NCBI RefSeq assembly: GCF_000283155.1
Contig: NW_004454163.1
Coordinates: 2,950,499 to 3,014,498 of the forward strand
Length of the DNA: 64,000 bases
From: Ceratotherium simum simum
Lineage: Eukaryota > Chordata > Mammalia > Perissodactyla > Rhinocerotidae
Direction: 5' to 3'
Part shown: piece by piece, positions 1 to 11,800 of the stretch
Layout of the letters: each line of letters opens with the position of its first letter
Numbering within the stretch: position 1 is the first letter of the stretch
Position numbers and translations under genes: made by a program
The notes under the pieces: generated by a model
What the model saw: only the letters and a program-made list of their open reading frames with translations
The model's database searches: none
What the model was told of the DNA's origin: nothing

Positions 1-845
1 TTATGGAATACATCATTTGCAAATATCTTCTCCCATTGAGGAGGTTGCCTTTTCATTTTGTTGATGCTTTCCTTTGCTGTGCAAAAGCTTTTTAGTTTGA
101 TGTAGTCCTATTTGTTTATTTTTGCTTTTGTTGCCTCTGCCTGAGGAGACAGATTCCAAAAAATATTGCTAAGACTGATGTTAAAGAGCTTACTGCCTAT
201 GTTTTCTTCTAGGAGTTTTATGGTTTCAAGTCTTATATTTAAGTCTTTAGTCCATTTTGAGTGTATTTTTGTATATGGTGTAAGAGAATGGTCCAATTTC
301 ATTCTTTTGTATATATCTGTCCAGTTTTCCCAACACTATTTATGGAAGAGACTATCTTTTCCCCATTGTGTATTCTTGCCTCTTTTGTCATAGATCAATT
401 GGTCACATAAGCGTGGGTTTATTTCTGGGCTCTCTATTCTGTTCCATTGATCTATGTGTCTGTTTTTGTGCCAGTACCATACAGTTCTGATTACTAATGA
501 TTTTTAGTATAGTTTGAAATTAGGGAACATGACACTTTCAACTTTGTTCTTTCTCAAGATTGCTTTGGCTATTGGGGTGATTTTTTGTGATTCCATACAA
601 ATTTTAGGATTATTTGTTCTAGTTTCGTGAAAAATGCCATTGATATTTTGGTAGTGATTGTATTGAATCTGTAGATTGCTTTGGGTAGTACAGACTTTTT
701 AAAAATATTAATTGTTCCAATCCATGAGAATGATCTATTTTTCCATTTATTTGTGTCATCTTAAATTTGTTGATCAATGTCTTATAGTTTTCAGACTACA
801 GGTCTTTCACCTCCTTGGTTAAATTTATTACTAGGTATTTTATTC

Positions 846-1090
846 TTTTTTTTTTTTTTTGGTGAGGAGATCAGCCCTGTGCTAACATCTGCCAATCCTC
901 CTCTTTTTTTGCTGAAGAAGACTGGCCCTGGGTTAACATCCGTGCCCATCTTCCTCCACCTTATATGGGACGCCGCCACAGCATGGCTTGCCAAGCAGTG
1001 CGTGGGTTCACGCCCGGGATCCGAACCAGTGAACCCTGGGCCACAGCAGCAGAGTGCACACACTTAACTGCTTGCACCACCAGGCCAGCC
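846..1090 (-). mobile_element. ERE SINE (long type), inserted in L1
   Basis: The element reads from the right: a GGCTGGCCTGGTGGTG head, a B-box region, CCCATATAAGGTGGAGGAAGATGGGC, two GATGTTAGC-type modules, then a poly(A) tail seen as T on the plus strand. It is flanked by a 16-bp target-site duplication, ACTAGGTATTTTATTC at 830-845 and ACTAGGTGTTTTATTC at 1091-1106, with one mismatch. It is younger than the L1 it interrupts. Confidence 0.95.
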
Positions 1091-1175
1091 ACTAGGTGTT
1101 TTATTCTTTCTGATGCAATTTTAAATTAGATTGTTTTCTTAATTTCTCTTTATGATTGTTGTTAGTGCTTTGTTG

Positions 1176-1765
1176 TTAGTGATTAGTGATTAGAAATGCA
1201 ACAGATTCTTGTATCTTGATTTTGTACCCTGCAACTTTACTGGATTCATTTATTAGTTCTAATATTTTTTTGATGGAATCTTTAGGGTTTTCTATATATA
1301 ATATCATGTCATCTGCAAATAGTGACAGTTTTACTTCTTCCTTTCCAATTTGGATGCCTTTTATTTCTTTTTCTTGTCTTATTGCTGTGGCTAGGGCTTC
1401 CAATACTATGTTGAATAAAAGTGACAAGAATGGGCATCCTTGTCTTGTTCCTGATCTTAAAGAAAATGCTTTCAGCTTTTCACCATTAAGTATGATGTTG
1501 GCTGTGGGTCTGTCATATATGTCCTTTATTGTGTTGCAGTATGTCCCCTCTATACCCACTTTGTTGAGAGTTTTTCAACATAATCATTTTGAATTTTGTC
1601 AAATGCTTTTTCTGCATCTGTTGGGATGATCACAGGATTTTTATCCTTCATTTTGTTAGTGTGGTGTATCATGTTGATTGATTTGCAATTATTGAACCAT
1701 GTTTCCATCCCTGTATATGATGCTTTGTATTTCTGTGGTGTTATTTGTAACATCTCCTCTTTCAT
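1176..1765 (-). pseudogene. L1 ORF2 reverse transcriptase domain, two frame-shifted pieces
   Basis: Two overlapping open frames encode the RT core. The first (1765-1550) carries the KSINMIHH and [10 protein letters not shown] segments around the first catalytic aspartate. The second (1559-1176) carries [10 protein letters not shown] and LFADDMILY, where FADD (1308-1319) is the L1 form of the YxDD catalytic motif. The frames overlap by 10 bases, showing a frameshift. The first piece lacks the usual IHHDQV.FIPGMQG segment and jumps directly from a linker sequence to [11 protein letters not shown], which marks an internal deletion. The protein would have made L1 cDNA at the nicked target. This copy cannot. 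Confidence 0.92.
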
Positions 1766-2129
1766 TTCTGATTTTATTTATTTGGGCCCTCTCTCTTTTT
1801 TTCTTGATGAGTCTAGCTAAAGGTTTGTTATATTTGTTTATCTTTTCAAAGAACCAGCTCTCAGTTTCATTGACTTTTTATTGTTTGTTAAGTCTCTATT
1901 TCATTTATTTCTGCTCTGATCTTTATTATTTCCTTCCTTCTACTAACTTTGGGCTTTGTTTGTTCTTCTTTTTCTAGTTACTTTAGGTGTAAGGTTAGAT
2001 TGTTTATTTGAGATTTTTCTTGTTTCTTGATGTAGGCCTGTATTGCTATAAACTCGCTTAGACCTGCTTTTGCTGGGTCCCATAGATTATGAAACATTGT
2101 GGTTCCATTTCATTTATCTCAAGGTATTT

Positions 2130-2942
2130 TTTGATTTCCTCTTTGATTTCTTTATTGACCTATTAGTTGTATAGTAGCATGCTGTTTAGCCTCCACATGT
2201 TTGTGTTTTTTTCCAACTTTCTCTTTGTGATTTGTTTCTAGTTTAATACCATCGTGATCAGAAAAGATGCATGATAAGATTACAATCTTCTTAAATTTAT
2301 TGAGACTTGTTTGTGGCATAACATGTTTTCTATCTTGGAGATTATTCCCTGTGCACTTGAAAAGAATGTGTATTCTGCTACTTTTAGATGAAATATTCTG
2401 TACATATCTATTAAGTCCATCTGGTCTAATGTGTTGTTTAAGGCCAGTGTTTCCTTGTTGATTTTCTGTATGGATGATCTATCTTATGGTGTAAGTGGAG
2501 TGTTAAAGTCCCCTACTATTATAGTATTACTGTCAATTTCTCCATTTATGTCTGTTAATGTTTTGCTTTATGTAGTTAGGTGCTCCTACATTCGGTGCGT
2601 AGATATTTAGAAGTGTTATATCCTCTTATTAGATTGATCTCTTTATCACTGCCTAATGTCCATCTTTGTCTCTTGTTATAGTCTTTGTTTTATAGTCTGT
2701 TTTGTCTGATATAAGTATTGCTACCTCAGCTTTCTGTTTGTTTGCATTTACATAGAAAATCTTTTTCCATCCCTTCACTTTCAGTCTGTGTGTGTCTTTA
2801 GATCTGAAATGAGTCTCTTGTAGGCAGTATATACATGGGTCTTGGTTTTTTTAATCCATTCAGCCACCTTATGTCTTTTGATTGGGACATTTAGTCCATT
2901 AACATTTATAGTAATTATTGATAGGTATGTACTTATTGCCAT
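2130..2942 (-). pseudogene. L1 ORF2 endonuclease domain, degenerate
   Basis: A Met codon on the minus strand at 2942 opens a frame reading SIITINVNGLN, matching the start of the L1 apurinic-like endonuclease that nicks target DNA. Further along are LQETHFRS (about 2802-2823, another frame), GDFNTPL (about 2485-2512), and a SDH-like site near 2250 coded by TCTGATCACGAT. These correspond to the Asn, Glu, Asp and His active-site regions of the family. The pieces fall in different frames, so the domain is broken by small indels. It sits directly upstream of the RT remnant of the same element. Confidence 0.85.
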
Positions 2943-3871
2943 TTTGTTAATTGTTTTCCAATTTTTTTTTTAGCTCTTCTCTGTTCCTTTATTCTTCTCT
3001 TGCTCTCTTCCCTTGTGATTTGATAACTCTTTTTTAGTGTTATGTTTGTATTCTTTTCTCTTTATTTTTTGTGTATCTATTATAAATTTTTGGCCTGTGG
3101 TTACCATGAGGTGTATACATAACAACCTATGTATATAGCAGTCTATTTCAAGTTGATGGTTGCTTAGACTTGAGTGCTTTCTAAAAGTGCTGTACATTTT
3201 TACTCTCTCTCCCCATGTTTTATGTTTTTGACGTCATATTTTACATCTTTTTATTTTGTGCATCCCTTAAGTAATTATTATAGATATAAATCATTTTACT
3301 ACTTTTGTCTTCTAACCTTGAAACTAACTATATCGATGGTTGATCCACTACCTTTACTATATGCTTGCCATTACAAATCAGATTTTTTTTTCATAATTTT
3401 CTTATTTCTAGTTATGGCCTTTTCTTTTCCATTTAAAGAAGTCCCTTTAACATTTCTTGTAAGGCTAGTTTAATGATGATGAACTCCTTTAGCTTTTGCT
3501 TGTCTGGGAAATGCTTTATCTTTCCTTCAATCCTGAATGATAACCTGGCCACTTGTAAATTTTCTTGGTTGTAAGTTTTTTCCTTTCAGCACTTTGAATA
3601 TATTGTTCCACTCCTTTCTGGCCTGTAAAGTTTCAGGCCTGTAAAGCATGTTGGTGCGGCTCTCTTTGCGTTCATCCTATTCGGAACTCTCTGTGCTTCC
3701 TGGACTTGGATGTCTGTTTCCTTCACCAGGTTGGGGAGGTTTTTAGCCATTATTTCTTAAAGTAGGTTTTCTGTCCCTTTCTGTCTCTATTCTCCTTCTG
3801 GTACCTCTATAACATGAATGTTAGTATACTTGGTGTTGTCCCAGCGGTCTCTTAAGCTACCCTTGTTTTTT

Positions 3872-4123
3872 TTATTCTTTTTGTTGTTGTTGTTCTGATT
3901 GGGTGGTTTCTACTACCTTGTCTTCTAGATTGTTGATCTGTTCTTCTGCATCATCTATTGTGCTGTTGATTCTCTCTAGTATATTTTTCATTTCAGTTAT
4001 TATATTCTTCAGTTCTGATTGGTTCTTTTTTATATTTTCTATCTCTTTGTTGAAGTTCTTACTATGTTCGTCTATTCTTCTCCTGAGTTTGATGAGCATC
4101 TTTATGACCATTACTTCAAACAC
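3872..4123 (-). pseudogene. L1 ORF1 coiled-coil segment
   Basis: The 83-residue frame is rich in Lys, Glu, Asn, Ile and Leu and contains FNKEIENIKKNQSELKN followed by EMKN.LE and DDAEEQINNLEDKVVE. This is the coiled-coil trimerisation region of L1 ORF1p, the RNA-binding chaperone of the L1 particle. It ends in TQSEQQQQKE from a short TTG repeat. The RNA-binding part should follow leftward (3480-3870). The DNA there resembles L1 ORF1 but no open frame survives. Confidence 0.85.
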
Positions 4124-4439
4124 TCTTTATCTGGTAGGTTGCTTACTTCTGTTTTGTTTAGTTCTTTTTTTTGAGGTTTTGTCTTTTTCTTTTCTTTGGA
4201 ACATATTCCTATGTCTCCTCATTTTTGCCTAACTCTCTGTGCTTGTTTCTGTGTATTAGGTAGATCAGCTATATCTCCTGGTCTTAAAGGGATGGACTTA
4301 TGTAGCTGGTGACCTGTGGGGCCTAGTAGAGTAATCCCCCTAGTCACCAGAGCAAGGTGCTACAAGTTTGTTCCCTGTGTAGGCTGCATGTGCTCCCCTA
4401 TTGTGCCTGGGCCACAATTACAGAGGGCACACTAGTGTG

Positions 4440-4620
4440 TGGGGCTGGCCCTGCAGGGTGGGAGCCACTTTGGAGGGACTCTAGTGCCTACTGGGGCCAT
4501 CTGCTGAGTGGGGTGGGGCAGGAGCTGCTTTGGAAGGCCTCCAATGCTGTCTGGGGTCACCCATCAAATGAGGTACAGTGGGAGCCACTTTGAAGGGGTA
4601 TTGGCCAGGGCAGGTCCACA
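4440..4620 (-). repeat. 60-bp tandem units in the L1 5' UTR
   Basis: The motif GGAGCCACTTTGG or a close variant (GGAGCTGCTTTGG, GGAGCCACTTTGA) starts at 4461, 4521 and 4581, exactly 60 bases apart. Intervening bases are also partly alike. Repeated monomers are common in mammalian L1 5' UTRs, where they act as promoter units. That role here is inference. Confidence 0.7.
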
Positions 4621-4716
4621 AGGGAATGCCATTGCAGGGTGAGTGGTGCTAGCAAGGTAGACAGAGAGTGATAGAAATGTCTGCCAGGGCTGGACCAGCT
4701 AGGTAGAAGAAGAGCA

Positions 4717-4738
4717 AAAAAAAAAAAAAAAAAAAAAA
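4717..4738. repeat. Poly(A) run inside L1 5' UTR
   Basis: A run of about 22 A bases lies within the L1 5' UTR. No SINE body accompanies it, so it is most simply a homopolymer expansion. Confidence 0.8.
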
Positions 4739-5324
4739 TGGTGCCTGCCAGTGCTTCCATCCTCAGACAAAGTTCTAACAGATCGCTGCCCCTCCAGTAC
4801 ATGCCCTAAAATTAGTTAATGAAACTCTTTCATGTATAACCTAGGCACTTTTCAAAATACTGCCTCTGCACTGGGACTCAGAGTGAGTGAGCTTGTGCAC
4901 GCACCCTTTAAGAGTGGAATGTCAGTTTCCTTTAGCCAGGTGGCTCTCCTGGGCATAAGCTCTGCTGGTTTTCAAAGCCAGATGTTATGGGGGTTCGTTT
5001 TCCTGGTCCAAGTCCCTCAGGCTGGGGAGCTCAATGTGGTGCTCCGGCCCCTCATTTGTGGGGGAGGACCTCCGCGGTTGTGATATCCCTCCCACTTATG
5101 CATCGCGGTGCTGGGGATGTGGGTTCTGTCTAGACGGCATCTCCGCCCCCTCTACCCATCTCAATGTGGCTTTTTTATATCCTTAGTTGTGGAAAATCTT
5201 TTCTGCTAGTCTTCAGGTTGTTGTCAGTGATAATTTTTCTATACATAGTTGTAGTTTTGGTGTGTCCACAGGAGGAGGTGAGCTAAGGATCTTCCTACTC
5301 TGTCATCTTGACCCAAGCCTCCTG

Positions 5325-5456
5325 CTTCAGTTTTCTTGTCTATGTAAAAGACATAATAATAATAGTCTTTATCTGATAGGTTCTTGGGAGGCTTAAGCTA
5401 TAATATGTGCAGAGTGCATACTTAGTGCATGACATGTAGTATATGCTCAGTATATA
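5325..5456 (+). repeat. MIR SINE fragment
   Basis: CTTCAGTTTTCTTGTCTATGT, AATAATAATAGT and a tail ending AGTATATGCTCAGTA match the central and 3' parts of the mammal-wide MIR. It directly abuts the L1 5' end, so the L1 may have landed in this MIR. Confidence 0.7.
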
Positions 5457-6600
5457 TATATTATTTACTAAATGGAGAAGAGAAAAGGTGGTCCTGCCCA
5501 CTCCTGTGTCGGGGCAACCCTGCAGCTGCTTTTGCATACCACATTCAGTTTTGTCATAGCCAGTCGTTTGCTTTCCTGCAATTCACCACATGGAATTCCC
5601 CAACCATTCTCTCTGTATCAGTGTCCAGTCAACCACATTTTCCTTTACAGTTCAGCCCTTTATCACAACACCATCCCACAGAAATATATGGGGGTATCAG
5701 GCTTCACTGGAGGTTTAGAGAGATGTGTGAGTGGGTGGTAGAAACTAGGAAGCAAAAACAAAACAAAACTATGATATTAGAAATACTTCTTAAAATACCA
5801 TAATTTATCCAATCGCATGCCAGGAATTTCTTAGTAGCTTCTGTCATTCTCAGTCTCTAACCCATGTTATCCCGCTTGAATTCTCTCTCTTTTCTCCTTC
5901 TTTCTTCTTCTACTCTGCTGTCTTCCCTATTCTCCTCTAAATTCATGTTTATTTCTAATGTAAAGTGGTTAATCCATTTCTTTGTTTCCTTATCTCCTTG
6001 GAGTCCTTGCTTTCAGTCCTCACTTTCTATCACCAACAAACTTATTTTCCCCAAGCTATTTAGGAAAAAAAGCATTTCCCTAAACAATGACATTTCTCTC
6101 CTCAAGAAAGCCTCTGCTGCCTGGTGCTAAGATAACCTTATCACAACTATCCACCAGCTGCCAGGACCCTGATCAGGCAATGAGACAAGAGGGAGCTTGC
6201 CTGCTAGGCTGGGAGAACTTTGTTAATGTTAAGGCAATGTACTTCTCTTCCTAGATTTAAAAAACTAACAATAATGTTATTAGGAATGGCTGCCACATTG
6301 TGTCAAATGGCTTTTTGAGTAGCTTTTGAAACAATTTTTTATTATTGTTTTACACATTGATGTGAGAGACACAGCTTCATTCACAAATATCACCCTTCTT
6401 GTTTTCTCAGTTTTCCCATTCCTTCTTTAGGTTGGTGACTGTGCCTATTTATGTATTTATTTATGTTTAGATAGAGAAGCCAATGGTTCCTGAAGATTAG
6501 TGAAAAGAATACTCTTCTTTTCCCTGAATCTGAGACTCAAAATCTTACTCAAGTTTCAGATGAAGTCTAAAGACCCAGATAAAGGCTCAGACAACTGGTC
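5457..6600. other. No gene or clear repeat recognised
   Basis: AT-rich unique-looking DNA with a pyrimidine-rich stretch around 5870-5950 (CTTTCTTCTTCT-type). Open frames here are short, overlap on several frames and look like chance. Some of 5850-6130 could be a very worn L2 piece, but I cannot support it. Confidence 0.5.
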
Positions 6601-6609
6601 TACTGGTTT

Positions 6610-7110
6610 AAACACAACAAATAATAAATAACATTTATATAGCTGTAAGATTTTCTTCATGCTGCTGTATTTTATATCTGTAGTTTATTCCTTACAACAA
6701 TCCTATGACATAGATGCTATTATTACTCCCCTCCCCCTTTTTTTTTGGTGAGGAAGATTGGCCCTGAGCTAACATCTGTTGCCAATCTTTCTATTTTTGC
6801 TTTAGGAAGATTGTCCCTGAGCTAAGCTCTTTGCCAATCTTCCCCTATTTTATATATGGGACACCACCACAGCATGGCTTAATGAGCAGTGTGTAGGTCC
6901 ACACCCAGGATCCGAACCAGCAAGCCCTGGGCCACCGAAGCAGAGTGCACGAACTTAACCACTATACCCTGGGCTAGCCCCTTATTCCCCTTTTTAAAGA
7001 TAACAAACATAAAGCATAAAGTAACTGTCTCAGGGCACATAGCAAGGACATGATATAGGCAGAATTTGAATCCAGGGAGCCTGGCTTTAATCACTAGACT
7101 AAACTTCTTT
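6610..7110 (-). repeat. MIR SINE, split by an ERE
   Basis: Left part: TTCCTTACAACAATCCTATGAC and CTATTATTACTCCCC, the reverse complement of the MIR 3' half. Right part after the ERE: CAGGGCACATAGCAAGG, AATTTGAATCCAGGGAGCCTGGC and CACTAGACTAA, the reverse complement of the MIR tRNA-like head. Both parts fit one MIR interrupted at 6737-6981. Confidence 0.75.
6737..6981 (-). mobile_element. ERE SINE (long type)
   Basis: T-run, GGTGAGGAAGATTGGCCCTG, two GAGCTAACATCT/GAGCTAAGCTCT modules, a TATATATGGGACACCACC box, a GGATCCGAACC B box, and a GGGCTAGCCCC end at the head. Short similar flanks (TTATTACTCCCC before, TTATTCCCC after) are consistent with a worn target-site duplication. It is nested in a MIR. 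Confidence 0.93.
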
Positions 7111-7457
7111 TCAAACAATTAGAGATGCAGTTGATGAGGAATATATTTCAAAAGAACTCTATTATAGTGAAAACACCCCCTTTGAAAGGGACTCATTGTA
7201 AATGCATATCAGTTATCATCCTAGAAAGATGAGGAGAAATCCAGTCTAATCTAAAGGGCATATGGGGTAGAGAGTGGATTTGAGGGAGGAGCTGATAAGA
7301 AAGGAAGTGAAATGGCAGAAAATAAAATTTTATAATTTTGGTTCTATCCATGCCTTTTTACCACCCTGGACCACGCTACAAGAAGTTCTATTGCTTCCTT
7401 TACCACACCTCTCTTAAATTTCCAGCCGTTGTTCTAGTCTCTAATAACTTGGAGGAG
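7111..7457. other. No feature recognised
   Basis: Mixed-composition DNA without an extended open frame, repeat signature or RNA-like structure that I can name. Confidence 0.5.
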
Positions 7458-7660
7458 TGTTCTTAGAGTGGCGTCTGGATTACCAGCATTGGGAAACACT
7501 CAGGTGCTTGGTAAACCTGAAATTCCTGATCTCATTCCAGACCAAATGAATCTGTCCTGGGATGGGAGGAGGGGAGAAATCAAGGAAAATGCATGTTTAG
7601 CAAAAACCACAGGCGGTATTTATGCACACTAAATTTGCAAACTACTGCTTTACAACTTTT
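7458..7660. repeat. MER5-like hAT-Charlie DNA transposon remnant
   Basis: GTGGCGTCTGGATTACCAGCA, CACTCAGGTGCTTGG, GAAATTCCTGATCTCATTCCAGACC and a terminal GCAAACTACTGCTTTA follow the order of the short non-autonomous MER5-type element. It is diverged, and the family assignment is from memory. Confidence 0.5.
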
Positions 7661-9534
7661 CTGCACATGCATCGTTTATGTTGGCCTGCAGTACAGAAAT
7701 AACCTGAAAGTGATCCTCTTTGCCTAGATTCTACAGTCCTGGTACCCGAACACCAACATCAATAATGAGCTTATTGATCTTACGGCTCGAATTTTCCTTT
7801 GATGTGGCAAACAAGCAGATTGGAAAATGCGAAAATCTCTTTTCTTGTGAAAGAGAGCAAATGTTATATCTCAAAAAGATTGGTATAACTAACCCAACCC
7901 TAATAAATCTATAGGCAGAGAACTTTACAAAATCAAAAGTCCATTAGTCTACTTTTATAATGTCTTCTGCCAACCTTTCTAGATGCTCTAAAGTATCTTC
8001 CTTCATTTATGTAAGAAATGTTTGTGAAGCATCTCGCTGTACATCCTCAGAATCAAGTATTCTGTTTTTGAAGTAGGCTTTGTGGTTTAAAATATATTTT
8101 CAAATGCAAAGCTATAAAAATATTCTTATGCACAAATATCTGTTGCTAAATTAAGTAATATATTATAATTCTACCACTTATCACTTCAGATCACCCAAAA
8201 TATAACTGAGCCAAAAGAATGATGTCCCAAATCTGTAAGTTGATGGGAATTAAGAAAAACAGATAAATTGAATAGTCAAATCATTTTTCTACATTGAATT
8301 TTATAATCTTATATCTTTAAATTGCATAATAATTTATTCAATAGAATTTAGTCACCTTCAACTTCCTTGCTCTTTCTTTAACATAAAATGACAATTAGAA
8401 TTCCTTATAAGACTTTCAAGTTTTAAGATAGTAAAGTAAAACTGGACAAGATTCTATAATTTGGCTTTATCCAGTCCTGAATCATTTTGGATAATGCTGA
8501 CAAATTAGCGTCTTCTTTTGTTTGGTAGTTGGCTCTTCCAAGGCATATAATTGAACAAGTTTCTACCTTTATTATTAGTGCTGATCTCAACTCAAAATAT
8601 GATTCACTCTATCTGTGCATGTAGAACAAGTTTTAGTTTCTTGTTAAGTAATGATCACACAGAGCATTTCTCACTATGGATTGACTAAACATTTGCTGAT
8701 CCAAAATAATGAAAGTCATTAGAAGATACTACCAAGTGGAGGTTTGAAGTTCATCTCTTTATATGGTATTCTCGTCGAGTGAGTATCACTTAGAGTCCCA
8801 AGGACACAATCCCAGGGTCTGTTTATTATAATAATATCTTATACTATCAAATCATCTTTCATCAGGGATCTCAAAGGGATTCTACAGCACTAATTTCACC
8901 TTTTCCTGAGATAGGTAGGGACAGCCATTGTACAAAACTGAGCAAAGAGTTGGAGAACAGCTCCAACCTATTCAGCGCTTGAGAAACTGAATGGACAGGA
9001 AGCCAACAGTGAGCTGCCCTATCAGCAGGCACACAGCCATGCAAGACTGAACTCCACCTCAACTACTGTCCTGGGAGAGTTAGAGATGTCATCTTTTGTT
9101 TGGAATTTTGTCAGGAACTCAAGTGAATTTAGGTGAAAATGTATTCCTTATAAAAACAAGAAAACTTAACTTCTTGAGTAGATGTTGATATAAGAAGTTT
9201 CTCAGACTGCATAGAGACAGGAGCCATGAGAGTTAGAAACAAAAGGTGCAATTACTGTGATCAAGTCCCTAAACTACAGTGCTCCTGGCTAGGACCTCCT
9301 GGTGGCTTAGGAGTGGCCGTAAGTTATGGTAATCAGATGTCCAGCTTTGCCCAGGCAGTCCAAGTTTACTCCTTTTATTGGAACATAATTATAACATTGA
9401 TCTCCATCAATCTCAAAGTGAGAATATGTACAGCCACTAAGATCACCTTAAGTTAAGTGCGTAGTTCTGTGCTTAAAGACCTTTCTTTAAAAGAAAGGAA
9501 CTAGAAAGCCACAGTCAGTAAAGAGAAAACGCTC
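7661..9534. other. Repeat-poor intergenic stretch
   Basis: Nearly 1.9 kb with no recognisable repeat, exon or RNA gene. The longest open frames are about 60-76 codons and share no motif with known proteins. Around 8300-8700 it is strongly AT-rich. Confidence 0.5.
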
Positions 9535-9706
9535 AGCTCCGCTCAACCTCTCTAAGCCTTAAGTGTCTCATAAGGAATGTGGATAATGACACCTACTTCA
9601 TGGTGTAGTTATGAGGATTACATGCAGTAAGATAAGTAAAGTAATCCCCTTCCCAACAAACACACCCCCTCAAAGGGCCTGGAACACCATAAGCTCTCAA
9701 GAAGTT
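9535..9706 (+). repeat. MIR SINE fragment
   Basis: CTCAACCTCTCTAAGCCTTAAGTGTCTCAT, GGATAATGACACCTACTTCATGG, TATGAGGATTACATG and GGCCTGGAACACCATAAGCTCTC fit successive parts of MIR. Confidence 0.8.
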
Positions 9707-11440
9707 CAAGTCTCAATCCATTCAATTCCCTTTTCCCTTTATCACACCAAAAGGAAAGTATAAGATGGATTCTGTTGTTCCAAAGAAATGTTGGAGAGTT
9801 AAAGCATCTTCTTCACCTTGTAGAGTCCTCAGTGGCACAGGAATTTTCATACAATTTTAGGAAGCCTCAAGGTCCCTAACACTCCTTTTTTGGAGGAATG
9901 TAAGATGAGAAGACAGAAGCTCGTTTCCTCCTGACAAGGTTCTGTGACCAGCCTACAGATTGTAGGAGCCCAACTAGCAGATGGGGCCAAAACTTTCAGT
10001 TCAGATTACTCTCAATTAAACCATAAAAAAGAAATTTCTAATTGAACTGTCTGTGGTGGGATGAATATCCCAACAAGGTACTGAGTCCCTTGCCACGAAT
10101 GAGAGCAAATATGGGCGGGTTAATCATTTGATCAGGATATTATACAGGAGGTTTCCATTTCAGAAGGGCAGGTTAGCCCAGTACCGGGAATGTCTTCTTC
10201 CCTTTTTTCTGTCTATACATATCACTCATTTTGCTCCTGTACAGTTCCTACATTTTCCAAGAAAACAGATCTAGCCTATATTTTTCCTTTTCTGAACTTC
10301 TCATGAAAAGTATAAGTTAGTCCTTGTTGTTTTCTCATGTTGTTATGTATATTAATTCAAAAGGACCATGCTCTACACTCATTTTGACTCTTCCACAACT
10401 CCCAGCTCAAATGCTGAACATACAGTGGACACTCAACAAGTACTTACTGACTAGAAACACAGGTACATTCCTGCAGAGATTCTCCCATGCCTGCCATAAA
10501 TACAAATGGACACTATAGTCAGCATCACCTGTGGCCATACAACATATTTTCATGTCTTCACATGAGGCAAGAAACACGGCATTCAGCAAACTCAAAATAT
10601 CCATTAGCCCTTTGATTATGACTCAAACTTTTGACCATAGAAACTGAAATTACAAAAGCTGTGTCAACTAGGCTGATGATGAATAAAAACACAATATACT
10701 TAAACATTACAGTAAACATTGCAAGGGAAGCCTGACCAACTAATAAAAAATACAAATACATTAAAAAATAATTATAATTGTTGTTCAGAACATAAGACAT
10801 TTTGGGATATTCTATTTTTGAAAGTTTGAAAATGTTTAATATGTTAAGTCAAATATAAACCAAAATTAAGATTATAGATAAAATGTGATGAAAGTGACAG
10901 ATTCTGGCAAGAACACTGATCATTTCAAATCACTTAGAAATTTTTGTTAAACTAATTTAATTAACCAATAGATAAAACCTATTTAAATTGAAGAAAAACG
11001 TATCTAACATACTATCAAAACTTATAAATGTATGAATATAAAATTTAGCTTACTTGTGAAGCTTCTTCCAAAATTAATGGTATTTTGAACTTAAAATACA
11101 GTATTAAATTTAGTCTATAAGAATATGAGGTGTGGAAGTATTTGTATTTATGCAAAATGATAAATATAAAATATATTTAGTAATGACTATTGAAATCTGC
11201 TCTCTTCTCTATTATCCCTCTTTTGGATTAATTCTACATTTTCTAAGAAGTTTTAGTTGTTGTTGCTGTGTTTAGCTTTCTATTTTTCCACAGAATAGCC
11301 AGCAATGAAAATTTATGTGAGAATAGCCAGCAATAAAATTGCCCCTGCCATTCCCTCTCCCCAGTGAGTGCATTACATAAGAAAGTCAAATCATGTGGGT
11401 TTTCCCTTAATTGTATATGAACTAAGGGCATTTTGAATTT
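9707..11440. other. Unique AT-rich sequence
   Basis: No gene recognised. It includes a small duplication: GAATAGCCAGCAAT occurs at 11293-11306 and again at 11321-11334, a spacing of 28 bases, consistent with a local slippage or repair event. The part from 10800 to 11170 is very AT-rich. Confidence 0.5.
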
Positions 11441-11800
11441 TTATTGAATTAAAACTCTCTTGGTTTCAAGTTATAGAAACCCAGTCCAAACTAACTGAGG
11501 CCAAAAAGAAAAGCTTATGGATTCACAAAAACAAAGAGTGGGGCATGGGGAGGAGAGGTAGGAGGATCCCAGGATGGTAGGATAGGGCCTCCAGCACTGC
11601 CAGGACTCTCTCTATCTTACCCCATTTTTTTGTCTCTTCATTCACCTTCACTCTCTTCTACAGGAGATTGTCTTGTGTCTTCACCAGCAGAGAAGGGATG
11701 GCTTTTTCCTTTTAACTGCCATTTTAACTAATCCCAAGGAGACCTTGTGCAGATATTCTTGAGTCTCATGTCTACCCCTGTGGCCAGGTGAGAGGAATAT
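11441..11800 (+). repeat. Old interspersed repeat, family not assigned
   Basis: TTGGTTTCAAGTTATAGAAACCCAGTCCAAACTAACTGAGG followed by an AAAAGAAAAGCTTATGGATTCAC stretch and CAGGACTCTCTCTATCT resembles a widespread mammalian repeat whose copies begin with a similar AAGTGACAGAAACCCA phrase. I cannot name the family with confidence. Confidence 0.45.

Larger units (their letters stand above)
1..5320 (-). mobile_element. LINE-1 (L1M-like), 5'-complete, truncated by the window edge
   Basis: This L1 lies on the minus strand, so its 5' end is at the right and its 3' end is beyond the left edge. Read 5' to 3' it has a GC-richer 5' UTR (about 5320-4130), the ORF1 region (about 4125-3480), an inter-ORF stretch, and ORF2 from about 2942 leftward. 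The right end has the L1 start signature (reverse complement of TACTCTGTCATCTTGACCC). ORF2 shows endonuclease landmarks, the RT landmark [10 protein letters not shown] near 1589-1618, and FADD at 1308-1319. Frameshifts, stops, an ERE at 846-1090 and an internal deletion near 1707-1725 make it non-functional. The family is recognised from memory of placental L1 sequence. The exact subfamily is not resolved. Confidence 0.93.
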
